Part shown: in pieces, positions 45,401 to 58,378 of the stretch | How positions within the stretch are numbered: position 1 is the first letter of the stretch | Layout: the number at the start of each line of letters is the position of its first letter | Assembly: GCA_011033025.1 (NCBI GenBank) | Contig: WFMF01000051.1 | Span: 310,001-374,000 of the forward strand | Direction of reading: 5' to 3' | Source: Beroe forskalii | Taxonomy: Eukaryota; Ctenophora; Nuda; Beroida; Beroidae | DNA length: 64,000 nt | Program-made: the position numbers and the translations under genes | Notes under the pieces: model-generated | The model's database searches: none | Told to the model about the DNA's origin: nothing | Seen by the model: the letters and a program-made list of their open reading frames with translations, nothing else

Positions 45401-48400
45401 GTTTCATCTTGTTAACTTTAAAAGGTAGAACTGAAGATGAAGTGGATAGCTTTCATCGAGGACCTGATGGTTTCAATTTAACAGGAATTAAACAGGAATG
45501 AAGTTGACACAATATTATCAGTGATCTGGAGACCATCGTGTCAAGTTGTCAACATTTGTTTACTTGATGTACACTGTAAACTGAAGAATCTATCAAGAAA
45601 ATTTTTCATTTCGCTGAATTTTAGTTAGAGCCTCACGACTGAGGTCCCAAATTTGGTAAATTAAGATAAATTAGTGACTCATGACTGGAAAATTTTAGCC
45701 TGAATTAGAGTGCTATATTATACACACTATAGTGTGGATTTTGGAATTGTAGATTATTAAATCAGTGAAATTTAAGCAGGATTAAATAGGCTTCACGATG
45801 GTCAGACAACTTAAGGTGGGTAGTGACCGAGTTTAATCTATTTTCAACTTGCTGATTCCAAGTAACTCCATGGAAAGTGGAAATGCATTATAATATTCAA
45901 ATATTCACTATTCAAGTATTCAGTGGTAGCAGGAGAAGATATGAGGCTTGACTTGATGACTTAACTTCCGAAAATCTCAAAAGAGAGCAGCTCAGGCCAA
46001 ACATTGGTTTAAGGCTCATGACACTGTGGATGATTGTATGCACTGTCCCATTAAAGGACGGGGGCTGGTCGTAGCATTATGGAGTTTGGTCTGTGAATTA
46101 CGAAGGAGACGCTGAAACAGGAGTATTTCTCTTTTATTTGATCTGTTCATCCTTAGTATCACACTAATCTATAACTCTAACCAAACTACTTCACTGTACC
46201 AAGCAATATAAGGAATCAAATAAAGATACTAAATTCAAATTAACTGATCATTGCCAGATTTGAGTTCAACTGGAACAATGTAGCACGAATTCATTACCAT
46301 GAAGTGTTTACTGCAATCTGCAATTAAGAAAGAGCTTAAATGTACTGACTACTGGCATTTGTCGGATATGAAAGTCCTGCATCTTCAATACCGAGGTAGG
46401 CCTGCTGGTTCAACTAGCAGGACCACTGGGCTTCCTAGTTGCATCTATATTTTGAAAACAGAAGCACTACGTAGAATTCCATTGTAGAATTTTATAAAAA
46501 CTAATCCAATGGACTTGCTTTAATTCACTAATTTAATTTTTTTAGTATGATTTAAATTTTAATACACCGCTCACTCGGCGCTTCTTTGCAGCACCTTGTT
46601 CGCAAACTTTGAAATAAGCGAAAATTAAAGCTTTCGCAAGTTGCTACTATTGATGTACAAAGATTATTAATACAACTGATAAAACAAATATTGGCGAACC
46701 AAGTCTTTGAGTCACACAGGCACACTACCCTTGAGTTGAGCCACCATGCCATCCAGAAGAGAGTCTTTGATTATTAATGTAAGACTTCACTAAGATGGGC
46801 AACAGAATTTCTAGTACCATGGAAATTTTTCACCAATGGAGGGTGCACAGAAATTGAGGTACATTGCAATATTGCCTATTGCACATGGTACAATGTGGAC
46901 CACGTGTCTCCAAGAACCATGGTAATTGGTAATACTGTAATATGCTAGCACTGTAATATGAAATTAAGTGAGGAATAGGGACTGTGAGAATCGTTGTCAG
47001 TGGTTGTTAGACCTTCACCTTCCTGGCTCCATTTGCCTTACTTTGTGTATCCGTGGTAGATAAGTACATAAACAGGAAGTACAGGCCGAGATATGATATG
47101 AATAAAGAGATCTTGGCAGTTGGCATGAGCTCAAGATGCGCATGAAAATGGTATAATCATCTGCCCGTACTCCAAGAATGAAGCGATGTACACACCATGA
47201 AATATGCTGACATGATTTTCACATATGAAGCACCAGCTGTTATATCTCAATGTTTCTCAACTTTTGATATTCATGCTAACGTTCACCACAACGCAAATAA
47301 AATGATTAGCAACCAAATCACAAATCGAGTCAAATAAAAATATATCAAAATCAGCCAGTTGGCACTGTATCAAAACATGTTACAAACATAGCCATGTTTT
47401 GGGAGTCATTGCCCGACACATACTTTAACTCTTACCGGGTAACAAGTTCTGATCCTATCTTGTTGTGGACGTTGTTCAGTTCGAGTTGGAGCTGCTGACA
47501 CCGAACTTCTGCGTTTTGCCGGGCTTTTCCGTTCGAGGCACTGTCATTCTGCAGCTGCTGCACCTTGTTTTGCAGGGCTGGGGGAGATAGCAGGTAATTT
47601 GCAGAGTAGTTTATGATAAATATTGTCACAGTACTCGGCTATGAGCCTAACCTGGTGAATTTAGTGGATGCCCTTGCTAAACGTTATGTTAGACATCCAG
47701 GAACTGAAGCTGAGGAGTTCCGTTCGGACCGAACGATTTTGTTTCTCAAGACATACTCAGATTTATGAAAAGAAATGATTCATTATTAATTCATGACAAT
47801 ATCTTGAATCATTGAATATTGTGTCAAATCTTGCAGTTTATGTCATAGAAAAAACAAAATTTTAAGTATGTCATGGTGATTTGGTGAAACGCCCGGGTGT
47901 CCTATGCTAGACGCTGGTTTTGATAACTTGCGGTTTTCTTAGAATATGTAGAGAGAACAGGGAACGTATATCAAGTTTGTTCGTACCTTCATACCCATCA
48001 TAAATGGCGTTACTGCAAAGTATAAGATGACGTCATCTTCCTAAAATCATTCTGTGCCACTGTTTTAGGTAATACCTTAAAGGGGCACTGAAGTTTAGAA
48101 ATCGAAAATTTTGTTTTTACATGATTTGCCCGGCAAACCTTTAGTTTTACCAATACAAACACATCCCGATCGTTGAATTGGTAAATATAGCGCATATACA
48201 GCATATTCGCAACGAGGTGTAAAATGGCTGCTACGTCATCAAGAGGCATGGGATCGCTCAAACCGCAGTAGATAGGTTGTGTATGGAGAATAGGCGTTTC
48301 AAGATGGCATCATTATCACGCTTTAAAGTGGTGCACTGTTCCCTTACTGAACAGTATCTTGTGGTTAGAGTGGTAAATAACAGAGCGCGAGGAGTTGGAC

Positions 48401-51400
48401 TGCTACTAAGTTATTACTTCCGACAGCTGTAATCAAAATACAAAAACTTGAAAGGGACTTGAAATGCATTTTGGATATTATCAGCAGTCAAGACCCACCG
48501 AGTCTCAGTACAATCATATTGTGTCGTCAAACTCTCGATTTATTTGATTCCAAATTTTACCTGTATGTCCTGACTAATGACCCAGGTAATGTCTCTAACT
48601 TTACACAACACCTTAACCTTACTTTGACCCTGACCCAAACTAAAACCCAGACCCATTAAACTTTCCCTTAGAATTTAAATATTACATCGTAATTTGAATT
48701 GTCGAAGGATGGAAAAGCTAAAAGTCTGTATCCTTAGCCTTATAGGTAATAACAGTATACACTGTACTTGATTGATTCGAATCTATTGCGATAACTCATG
48801 CCCTTCCTCTCCTGGCTTTCTGGCTTTTACTCTACTGATGTAACCTTTTGCAGTATAGATACTTTTAGAGATACTGCGGAAGTTTGTAAGTATAGAGATT
48901 CTCTTTATTTCTATATCGTACGGTACGGAAGATTTTGGTATTAAAATTGGATTCAAATGCTTAATCTCACATTCGAGTGCATTTGAAAGAGGAGAGCAAT
49001 TTATTTCGATTCTTAGAACTTGGTGTCAAATTTTATGAGTGGAATTTTCAGGCTGAGTAGAGCTGCCAGTCCATTAGGAAGCCGATTGTATCTAATCAGC
49101 CGTCAAATTTCTCGCAATGGTAGGTTGAAGACGAAATCCGAAGGCAATGGATGATCACTGATCAGTCTCCATATCAACTTATCAAGCAAAGTAGGCCGTT
49201 CTTAGGACTTAGAAACAAACGTATTCTGAAACAGAGGGGAAGATGATAAGAGTGAAGATGAGGGAATCGAGCCATGCTAGAGCTAAAACGTACTGAAACG
49301 TCCCTATTGTAGTAGAGATAGGTGTTTAACACAGTATTTTCACACTAATGTGCGCAGTCGCCTCTGACCATGCCTCGTGATGACGTAGCGCCCTCGACCA
49401 CAACGAAACTTCGCACCTCTATATTAGCACACTGGAAGGTGATAGAAATGCCGGATTTTCAACAACCTCTTTGTTTATGTTTTGAGATTTGATTTAGATA
49501 GTAAAATCAATATTTTTTTAAACTCGCCAAAAACTTCAGGATCCCTTTAAGCCCAAATCACTGTGTAATATCTATAAACCCCAAACAGAAAAGGGTTAAA
49601 TTGCAGATCGGAAGTCCACTTGTCCTTCATCAGTTTACCACATAAAACCGTGTGTATATGACCTCTGATGCAACATACTAGTTACACAGTGACAGTACTA
49701 CAGAAGGTACCACCTTGGAAATGTCAAGCTTTTAACAGTACAAGTTTTGACACATGTGCATGGAATGCATTGTGAAATCAGCACGTGCACACCGCACCGT
49801 ATTTCCTTGACACTTGCCACACATGGCGTACAACACAGGATCATTGTAATAATGGTATTATGAGACACCTCAACTACACCAGGTTACCATGGCAACGACC
49901 GACTGTGAAACGAGCTGCTAATTTACGTACACATGTATCATTATTGTCCTCCCCAATATATGGTATGTATCGAGAGTGTAAGACGAGTCCTTCGTTAAAA
50001 GGAGAACTTCTTTGATTTTTAAGCACAGCAATTGAATTTGAAGGGATGAGAGAGGGTTAATTAGATAGCAGAAAAAATAGAGAAAACTAGCCGAATTACC
50101 ATAAAATCATGCAAAAGACTTACTCTGCATCTCATTCTTGATGAGAAGATAGTTCCCTTCAGCTTCTCCTCTTCTCTCACTTTCCTTTCGGACCCCATTT
50201 TGAGCTTCCTCGAGGGTCTTTTCCATGTCATCAAATTTACGCTTCTGAGCAACTTTATCCCGTTGCACCTGGGCACGTGAAGCATAAAGTAAAATAAGCA
50301 CTTCAAAAAAGATTTTTAGTTATTTAGCTTGCTATTGGCCCATTGAATCTAAATTTTCAAACCCCAGATTTATTAGGTGGTTAGAAATGACAATTCAATC
50401 AATGACCAATTTCTGTGATAAGTGATTGTAATTTTACTGATTATCTGTACAATCTGGTTGATCGTGAAACACACCTTTCCTTTGAGAGCATTGTACTTCT
50501 GCTCCTTCACTTTGAGATCTTCCAGATCCTTCTGTGTGTTCAGCAACTGATCCTTCAAATCGACTGAAAAATAAATAAAATTACTGGCATCCGATGAGGA
50601 CAATATATTTATGTGTCGATCGACCACGCTATAAAAAGCAACTAGATGAATCAATTAGTCATTGTACAAATTAAATTAAATTTCAATTAATTTTCTACAG
50701 AACACTAAACGGGTGGCACCTTTAAATTTAATTTCATATTTTCATCACGCTTTTGTTTCATTGTAAATTGAAAATTAAATGCGAAGAGTTTGTATCATCA
50801 AAGAAGATATTATGATTGATATTCTAGTTTAAAAAGGTTAGAAATTAAGTATCAAGATAAATAACATACCGATATCTCTATGAAGATCTGAAATATTTTC
50901 TTGCAGAGCAGCTTCATTTGCATCGGACACCTTTTTATTTTGCATTGCCTTTTTAGATTTCTTCTGTTCATTATGTAATTCATTATTGAGTTCAAGGTTC
51001 TCCTTTTCCAGCTCCATTATTCGGGAGCCAATATGAGACCGTGTCTTAATCTCATTTTCAAGCATCTGCCGTGTTTCATCAAGCTCCTTTGAAGCAAGAG
51101 TTCTCCCAAGTTTCTCTTCTCGGTTGCTGTCTTTCAGCTCTTGAACCGTGTTCTTCATCGTTTCAATCAGTGCATCCAAAGACGTGACATTCTTTTTAGC
51201 CTCAGTCAGCTCATCCTTGAGCTGTTTTGTATACTCTTGCTCAGATTTGTATAGATCCATGTAGTGGTTCTTATTCTGAAGCTCACGATCATGGTTGCCC
51301 TTGAGTTCGATCAAGTCATTGTTCAGTGTGCTGTTGCTCAATGAAAAACCATCCAACTTCCGTTCAACATCTTTGTGGGCCTCGACTTCCACTTCAAGTT

Positions 51401-54400
51401 TGTCTTTCGTGTTTGAGAGTTCGTTTTTCAGATGGAGCCTTTCAGTGTACAGGTCTTGCAGCTTCTTTTCCATCTTCTTCACTTCTTCTCCCATCTCAGC
51501 AGTCTTTGCTTCCAAAGTGGACTTTTGTTGTTTGAACATGTCTTCCTTCACTCTCATGGAAGACGCTTGCTGTTTCACTTCCTGCTTCAATCGGTTATTT
51601 TCGATCTCTGCCATGTCTTTTGCAGCTTCAGCAGACACTAGATTTTGTCGCAACTCAGTCATGTGTTCTTGAAGTGTCTCGTTTTTACGCTTGAGTTCAT
51701 CCCGTGATTTGTCATTCTCTTTCAAGAGCCTCGTGCGTGTCTCAGTAAGTTTTTCATTGACTTGACTAACGGAATTATCTCGTATTTGGAGACTTTCTGA
51801 CATTTGATGAACTTGAAGTTCGAGGGATTTATTGTCATCCGATAAATGGTCAAATTTACACTTGAGCAATTCAAAGTCATGATTAGTTTTGCTCAAATTG
51901 TCTCGCTCTCGTTGTAGCTTGTCTTCTAAACTTGCTACATACTTGTCTTTTACCTGTTCTCGTTCCACATTTGAAAGCAATGAACCATTTTTATCCAGTA
52001 TTAACTTGTTAGTCTCATCAAGTTCATTTTCGAAATCTCTGGCCTTATTTTGGGCATGAAGGAGCTTTTCTTCAAGTTCACCCACTTCAATCTGGAGAGT
52101 CTTAATTTTCTCATCTTTCATTGCGATGTTATCAGCAAGATGGTCAGCATCAGCAGACAGAGATTCTTGTTTCATGCGTTGCACTTCATCTTCCTTTTCC
52201 AAGCGCAGTTCCAGTTGCCTTATCTCCTCCTGAGCATTTCTTAACTTGCGATTAGTCTCATCAACTTCTTCTCCTTTGAATCTGAGTTGCGTATCAATTT
52301 CACCAATTTTCTGATTCAGGGCATTTATTTGTTGGTTTGCTGATACTGTGCCAACCTCTTCTGCCTGTTTGAGTTTGTTCTCCATATCATCCAGCTGTTT
52401 AATCGATAAATTACGTTCTGTAGATATTTTCTCACATTCTACTTTCAGTTTATTGACCTCATCAGACACTTGTTTATTAGTTGTTTTTAGTTCATTCTCT
52501 TTCAAGTCAAATTCGTGCTTAGCGATGGTCAGAGCAGAAATTTCAGCTCGCAATTTTTCTTCTAAATCTCGAATTACTGATTCTTTATTCTCAAGTTTCG
52601 AGGCATCCTTATCTAATTTCATATTGAGTTCATCGATTGTGCTTTCAAGCTTCTGCATCTTTGTCTTTGTTTCAGCTTCGTTGTCGATCCATGTTTGTGA
52701 CTCACTTTCATATTTTGTTTTGATATTGGTCAGATCAGCAATAAGTGTTTTGTTTCTTATCTCAGCATTCCTGCACACTTCCTCAGCTTCTGTTAGCTGT
52801 TGTAGCAAATCTTGCTTTTGACGAATGTTTTTGGATGCCTCTGTTGATAAGTCTCGACTCCTATTTACTTGCTCATTGAACATTTCTTCCTGGATTAGCC
52901 GTGTTTTCTGTTCTTCTTCAAGTAATTTCTTGAGCTCATCTACTTCTGCTTCAAGTTGCTGCTTAGCTTGTTCCATCTTTTGCACTTCGAATAATTGCTG
53001 CCGATTAGCAGCCCCGACTGAGTTATTGTCTTCCAATAAACCCTTCTGACTTGCTTCAAGTTTCTTCAAACTTTCCTTAGACGTTTTATAGATTGCTTCA
53101 AGGTTTGATCTCTCTTCAACCTCGTGATCATACTTCATTTGAAGACTTCTCAGATTCAATTCGAGGTCCATTTTAGATTTTTCATCAGCTGTTTTAGATT
53201 TTGATATCATTTCATTCTTCCGCCTCAGCTCTTCAATTTCGATTTCAAGTTCCTTTCGTATTGTTTCACTCTTGTTCTTGGAGTCTGATACACGATGAAG
53301 TTTTTGCTTTGTTTCTCTCAATTGATCTTGAAGTTCTTTAATGATAGGGTTGCTATTGACATCTAAGTTACTCTGAATCAACGAAACAGCCTCATTTAAG
53401 GCTGTTGCACAATCATTCAAACTCGTTTCAGCCCTGTCAACAGGAGATATGTTAGGATTGGCTTTCAAATCAAGTTTAACAGCATTCTCAGCAGCAACTT
53501 GTGCATCCAAGGGCATTTCTTCCTTGTTCACCATTGAGTTCAATGATTCCTGGCTCTCAGCATGAGGCAGATCTGATTTTACATTCCTCGAGTCTGTAGC
53601 ATATGATTCAGTTTGTGAGCAGGGGCTTTGTGATCGTCTCAGCTTCCTTATCTCCTGAAGCTCACGTTCAGCTTCAGACTTCCTGCGTTCAATATCTTCA
53701 TATTTAGCAGACAACAATGGGTCTGAAACAGAAGGCACCCGGTGGTGAGAACTTGAAGAGGCTTCCTGATCGTCCCTCTCTTTTGACTTTATTGGTGTAC
53801 TCGTTCTGTCTGGCTCAGTAAATGAAATTGGGGCATTTCCTATCGACGCTCTTGGGGTTGCTTGCTTTGATGTTGGTACTGATCCCTGTTCAACAAACTC
53901 TCCTTCTAATGGACTCATTGACGAGCAATAATTCGAATTACTTGATGAAGCAGGTTTGGGTCCAGGACTGGTGGTCTCACGACACTTCTTAGCATCCAAA
54001 TATTTTCGGGCAAGCCTTCCCGTTTCACTCTCATCTGAGCTTGAATCTTCTTTGAGAGCATCAGATTCATCAAGAGGACCAGGATCAGCATTACATTTTT
54101 GGTCCATCAAATTACTGTCGAAGCTGTTGTTTAAAGCTGCTGAGGGAACATCTGGTGCAAGTGCTGCTGGAACTCTAACATCATTCATCTGAACATCGAT
54201 GTTCATACTGCCTTCCTTATGTGGTGATGCCTTGTAATTTAAGGAGTAGATCACTGGATTTAGCTAACAGTCTCTCAGCTTCATCATCGTAATCAGTCCC
54301 AGATATCGTGTCCTCTGTAATTGATTCCTCCTTCAACAACATTTGATTGTTTTCCCTCAACCTTGTTGGGCTTGATCTGGCTGAATCGAGGATATTTCTG

Positions 54401-57218
54401 TCAGTCAGCGAGCTCTTTGAATGTGACACGATACTTAAATCATTGATATTAGCTTTGGACTTATCTGATTTTTCCTCGGCACTTTTATTGAATACCTCTA
54501 ATTCTTCATTTGATGTATCATCAGAGTCACCATCGTCTCCAAACATACTTCCAAAATGAACTTTTGCGTCTGATTTCGATTTATTGATTGAATTAGTAGG
54601 GGTCAACTTGGCACTTTTCACACCATCAGCTATGCTTGACTGGTTGCTTGCAGGTGATTTAGGAGGCGTTTTTCGTGTTGAAGCAGCACTAGTAGATATA
54701 GGAACATCATTATTGCTATCTACAGATTCATCCATTCTCTGGGCATGATTCTGAGGTGTCATTCTGAAATCACTAGGGGTATCACCCTTGGGGCTGACTG
54801 ATTTTCTTCCACTTTCAGCACTTCTCACTAAGCTATCTGATATATAACCAGAAATTTCTATGTCTGAATTTATAGATATACTGTCTGATAACGTGTTTTC
54901 TGGCAAAGGAGATACAAATCCTGGACTTGCAATTTCACAAACTGGACTATTAACAGGCTCAGTCTTCTCAGTTATAGAGCTCAAGGTGCTTTCATCATCG
55001 TCAAGATGATACCCCATGTCTCTTGGCGATGCTTTGGGAGTGCTTCCTTCAGAACTACTTTTTCGAGGTGTAGCAGGCAGCATTTTAGGTTTGTAAATGC
55101 TGTCTGTTCCTGGAATAGTAGCTGACTCTGATTTATCACTGTTTTTCTCTGAACTCCCTGATGTACTGGAAACATCATGTAGTAACTCAACACCAATTCC
55201 AAGATCATCTTCGAGGATGTCAAGATCCTCTTTCCTAGCTTCTTCAGACAGAGGCACAGTCGGTATGTATCCAATGTCTTCAGAGCTTAGATTGAGTGAT
55301 GAATCATCATCCTTGATGTTTGATATCTGCCCTAAAGAATTGTAGTCTGTACTGAAACTTTTTGGACTTGGTGTTGAAGAAACACGTGCTCCTAATTCTA
55401 CCTGACCCTCACTCATTTCTTCATCTTTATTCATAGCTTCCAGTAGTCTATTTACAGCCGAACCTGGTTTAATTTCTGGTTCAATACCTTTATCAATAGA
55501 TATTGAAAGATCCACTTCAGAGATAGACTTATCTGAAATCAAAACAGGATCAAAGTCAACCTCGATGTCATCAATTGATTTATTGATTGGAATTTCAGGT
55601 GACATTGCACCATTAAGTTCAATAGGTGAAGACATGAAACTATTTTCATCATCACTTAGATCTCCCTCTGGTGGGGCAGTCCAATCATTAGATGAGTTCT
55701 TGTGATTAACTGCTTCATCTTGACTATTGATTGTCGTAATATTATCATGCTCTGGATTATACTCAGGATTATCACATTTCTTGTCATGATCTTCAAGCAA
55801 CCTAAGACATGTGTTGTCAGCACACACCTGTGCAAAGTCCAATGCACTCCATCCATGTTTGTCTTTGAGAGCTGTTTCAGGAAACAAACTTAATAGATAT
55901 TTCACTATACTGACTGAATTAGCCTTCACAGCAGACATAAGAGGTGTCCTTCCCTCACTGTCAGTACAATTCAGGTCTGCCCCTTCAGAACCTAAAAACT
56001 CAACGAGATCAAGGTTGTTCTTCCTTATAGCAATAATTAATGGGGTTTCTCCATCTCTAGAGCACTGATTAACATCAATACCTTTATTAATAAGGAAGGA
56101 TGCCATTTCAATATTTTCATTGAAAATGGATTGCATTAACGGATTGCTTCCATTTTCATCTGCCAGATTGAAGTCTATTGGCTCAGTGTATGTGGTTGCT
56201 TCTGATAACAACTGCAAAGAAGCAAACTGGTTACATTCACAACTCTTCAAAAGAGGAGATTTACCTTCATTGTCTCTGATATTTGGATTTGTAGAAAAAT
56301 TTGATGTTATATAAGATATGATTTCATTATGACCCTGTGCTGAGGCATAATGCAATGGAGTTCTGAGGTCTTTATCTTGTTCATTTGCATCACTTTTTTT
56401 CAAAGCTTTTTTGAGCTTCTTAACATCCCCTTTCCATGCAGCCTTACAAGATGCAGGCAGTTTCTGCTTTTTTGCCAGTACATAACCCCTTCCAGGTCCC
56501 AATGAATCTGAAAGGAAAAATAAGTTCATAAAACTCTAGAGTGATTTAAGATCTTGATTTCAATATAATAGGTTATATCATTGCCTAGATTGAGTATTGT
56601 CAGTCATTTTGAATGTTACAGAAACATAGCCTGGGTATGAGATTGGGGTATGCAAAATATCTCCAGGGTTATCTCCAGGTATGCAGATAACAAATTCTCA
56701 CAACTGAGAATAAACTATCCAAAAACAGTTAAGATTAAATATTTTCTAAAAATTTGATATTCTCACAGTTTAAAATAACTCAACCCAAATCAGTCAAGAT
56801 TATATATTTTCTCAAAATTAGAGACTATACAGGGAATTTTTCACAGAATGCAATCCATAGCCTGTATACCAACTGGCTACATCACTAAAATGCTAGTGAC
56901 CTTGACATATTCTACAATTGCTTATATTAGGTAACTGAGATATCATTCAAACTAAAATTAAAATGTTTTGATTTGGATGAAAACTTGTTTCTCTAAAACT
57001 TGTTTCTCTGCAATAGAGAGAGATTCTACGAAAGACTATAGTTTCATTCAAATTAAAATTGAAAATGTTCGATTGGATGAACTTTAATAGTTAGAAGACT
57101 ATGGGATGTGAATATAGATGACTGACCGGGGAGAACTTTCAACACTCAAGTTAGCAAATGATCCATCAAGATTTGTTTTATTCTTTTTAGATGCATTTCT
57201 TTTGAATAGCTTTTTCAT
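42466..57218 (-). CDS. ANKRD26: ANKRD26-like ankyrin and coiled-coil protein, nine exons
   Basis: Exons on the minus strand: 57218-57127, 56507 to about 54257, about 54250-50870, 50563-50475, 50268-50124, 47577-47436, 44033-43953, 43305-43080, 42873-42466 with the stop. Exon 1 reads MKKLFKRNASKKNK, like the start of vertebrate ANKRD26. Exon 2 encodes about six ankyrin repeats (TPLHYASAQGH, GETPLIIAIRKNN, GRTPLMSAVKAN, GWSALDF) and then a long Ser/Asp-rich linker. Exon 3 to the end is mostly heptad-rich coiled coil, about 2,280 residues in all. Vertebrate ANKRD26 acts at centriolar distal appendages, where it recruits PIDD1. Junctions 3 to 9 match in phase. The exon 1-2 junction is unresolved (phase 2 donor against phase 1 acceptor), and exons 2 and 3 are out of frame near 54250, so one small intron or indel is unexplained. 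Confidence 0.85.
44034..47435. other. Intron 6 of the ANKRD26-like gene
   Basis: Nothing coding was recognised. The flanking exons join in phase, so no exon is required here. Confidence 0.6.
48075..48260 (+). repeat. TTAAAGGGGCACT interspersed repeat, copy 1
   Basis: It starts 'ttaaaggggcactgaagttt' and about 165 bp later has 'gctacgtcatcaagaggcatg'-like sequence. Copies 2 and 3 share both landmarks and the spacing. Confidence 0.65.
48289..48325 (-). mobile_element. Paired-GACGTCA MITE, half copy
   Basis: It starts AATAGGCG and reads on the minus strand 'ctttaaagcgtgataatgat'. The second terminal repeat is missing. Confidence 0.55.
49320..49556 (-). repeat. TTAAAGGG interspersed repeat, copy 2
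   Basis: On the minus strand it starts 'ttaaagggatcctgaagttt' and later has 'gctacgtcatcacgaggcat'. Interior sequence is diverged. Confidence 0.65.
49883..49896. promoter_or_regulatory. Consensus X-box (RFX site)
   Basis: GTTACCATGGCAAC fits the RFX palindrome RYYNCCATRGNRAC-type exactly. It lies in intron 5 of the ANKRD26-like gene. Function is inference. Confidence 0.4.
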
Positions 57219-57261
57219 GCTGCTTTAGAACATCCTGGGATGACAAAATAATGATATTATA

Positions 57262-57793
57262 GGGGGGAGTGTCCCTGTCCCAAATGTCCCTGTCCTAATT
57301 TACTTTTTTTTGAGTTTGGGACTGGTTTTTGGGACAATTGGGACAACTGGGACATTTGGGACAATTGGGACAAACAAAAGTTGAAAAATCAGTCATTTAT
57401 CATTTTTTACATTGATCAAGTGTTTCTATCAGATTGAAATGAAGTGATATTTAATTTGCCGCTGTAAAGGCTTTGAGACAAAGAACACTTTGTCCCAAAT
57501 GTCCCATTTTGTCCCCAAATGTCCCCATTAGTCCCAAATGTCCCCGGTCTCATTTCAGTTTTAGTCCCATTTGTTCTATTTCTCAGTCCCATTTGTCCCA
57601 ATTGTCCCATTTGTCCCAAATGTCCCAGTATCCCAATCCGCATCATTGTTTTGAGACCAATTTGTTCCATTTCTCTGTTGTTTGTCCCAATTGTCCCATT
57701 TGTCCCCAAATGTCCCATTTGTCCCAATTCCTGTCCCAATCCACTTTTTCTTAAGTTTGGGACAATTGGGATAGTGACACCCCCCCCCCCCCC
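57262..57793. mobile_element. About 530-bp foldback-like element of TGTCCCAAATG repeats
   Basis: It begins with a G run, 'ggggggagtgtccctgtccc', and ends with '...gggatagtgacacc' and a long C run. The ends are inverted repeats that share also the A/T-rich 'acttttt-gagtttggg' block. The inside is tandem 'tgtcccaattg'-type units in both orientations. It lies only 43 bp upstream of the ANKRD26-like start codon. Confidence 0.7.
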
Positions 57794-58378
57794 ATTATAA
57801 AGTTATACAAAGATTAAATCAGGGCTGTAAATCAAATCTCAGTTGACCCCTGTGGCATGGGGGGGGGGGCTTTTGTAGACAGCTAAAAAATTGGAAAACT
57901 TATAGATATTAGATTCTGAGTGCTTCATGTTGATTTTTGAGCAACAAAATGACTAAAAAGATCACAAAGAGCAGATCATATGTTGTGATGATTTGTATAT
58001 GGGATAGGTCAAGACTTAACAACACTACTAATTACAATCAAATTTGAGAATGTTGTGTTACACAATGTGGAGATCCTGAAGAAAAAATATTTAATTTCAA
58101 AACTGTTAGTCGACTAGTGGTATACATAGTGTGTGGGTTTCATATCATTTTTGAGAATTGTGTTTCACAGCATCAATGATCAATCACTACAAACAGGATA
58201 GACCAAATGATATTGGAAAATATTCAACGGAGAAAATATGAGGGTTTAGCAGTTTGGCATCCCAAGCCCCCTGGAAATTATCAATTACAGAACTGATTAC
58301 TGGTTGCAATGAACTTTGAAATTTCATATTCCAAATATGTCATTTGTAACAGCAGCATATAAAAACAAATTGCTATTT
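57794..58378. other. Intergenic, nothing recognised
   Basis: AT-rich sequence with a G run at about 57860 and no gene or repeat landmark. Confidence 0.5.

Larger units (their letters stand above)
47578..50123. other. Intron 5 of the ANKRD26-like gene
   Basis: No exon was recognised and flanking phases agree. It contains two copies of the TTAAAGGG repeat, one MITE copy and a consensus X-box. Confidence 0.6.

Noticed and set aside
44140..48790. tRNA B-box-like 'gattcgaatct' at about 44152 and 48773
   Set aside because: No matching A box or cloverleaf upstream.
50838..56529. Plus-strand open frames of 60-157 codons, for example 52348-52821
   Set aside because: They are antisense shadows of the long coiled-coil exons and are rich in Ser/Phe, as expected from reversed Glu/Lys codons.
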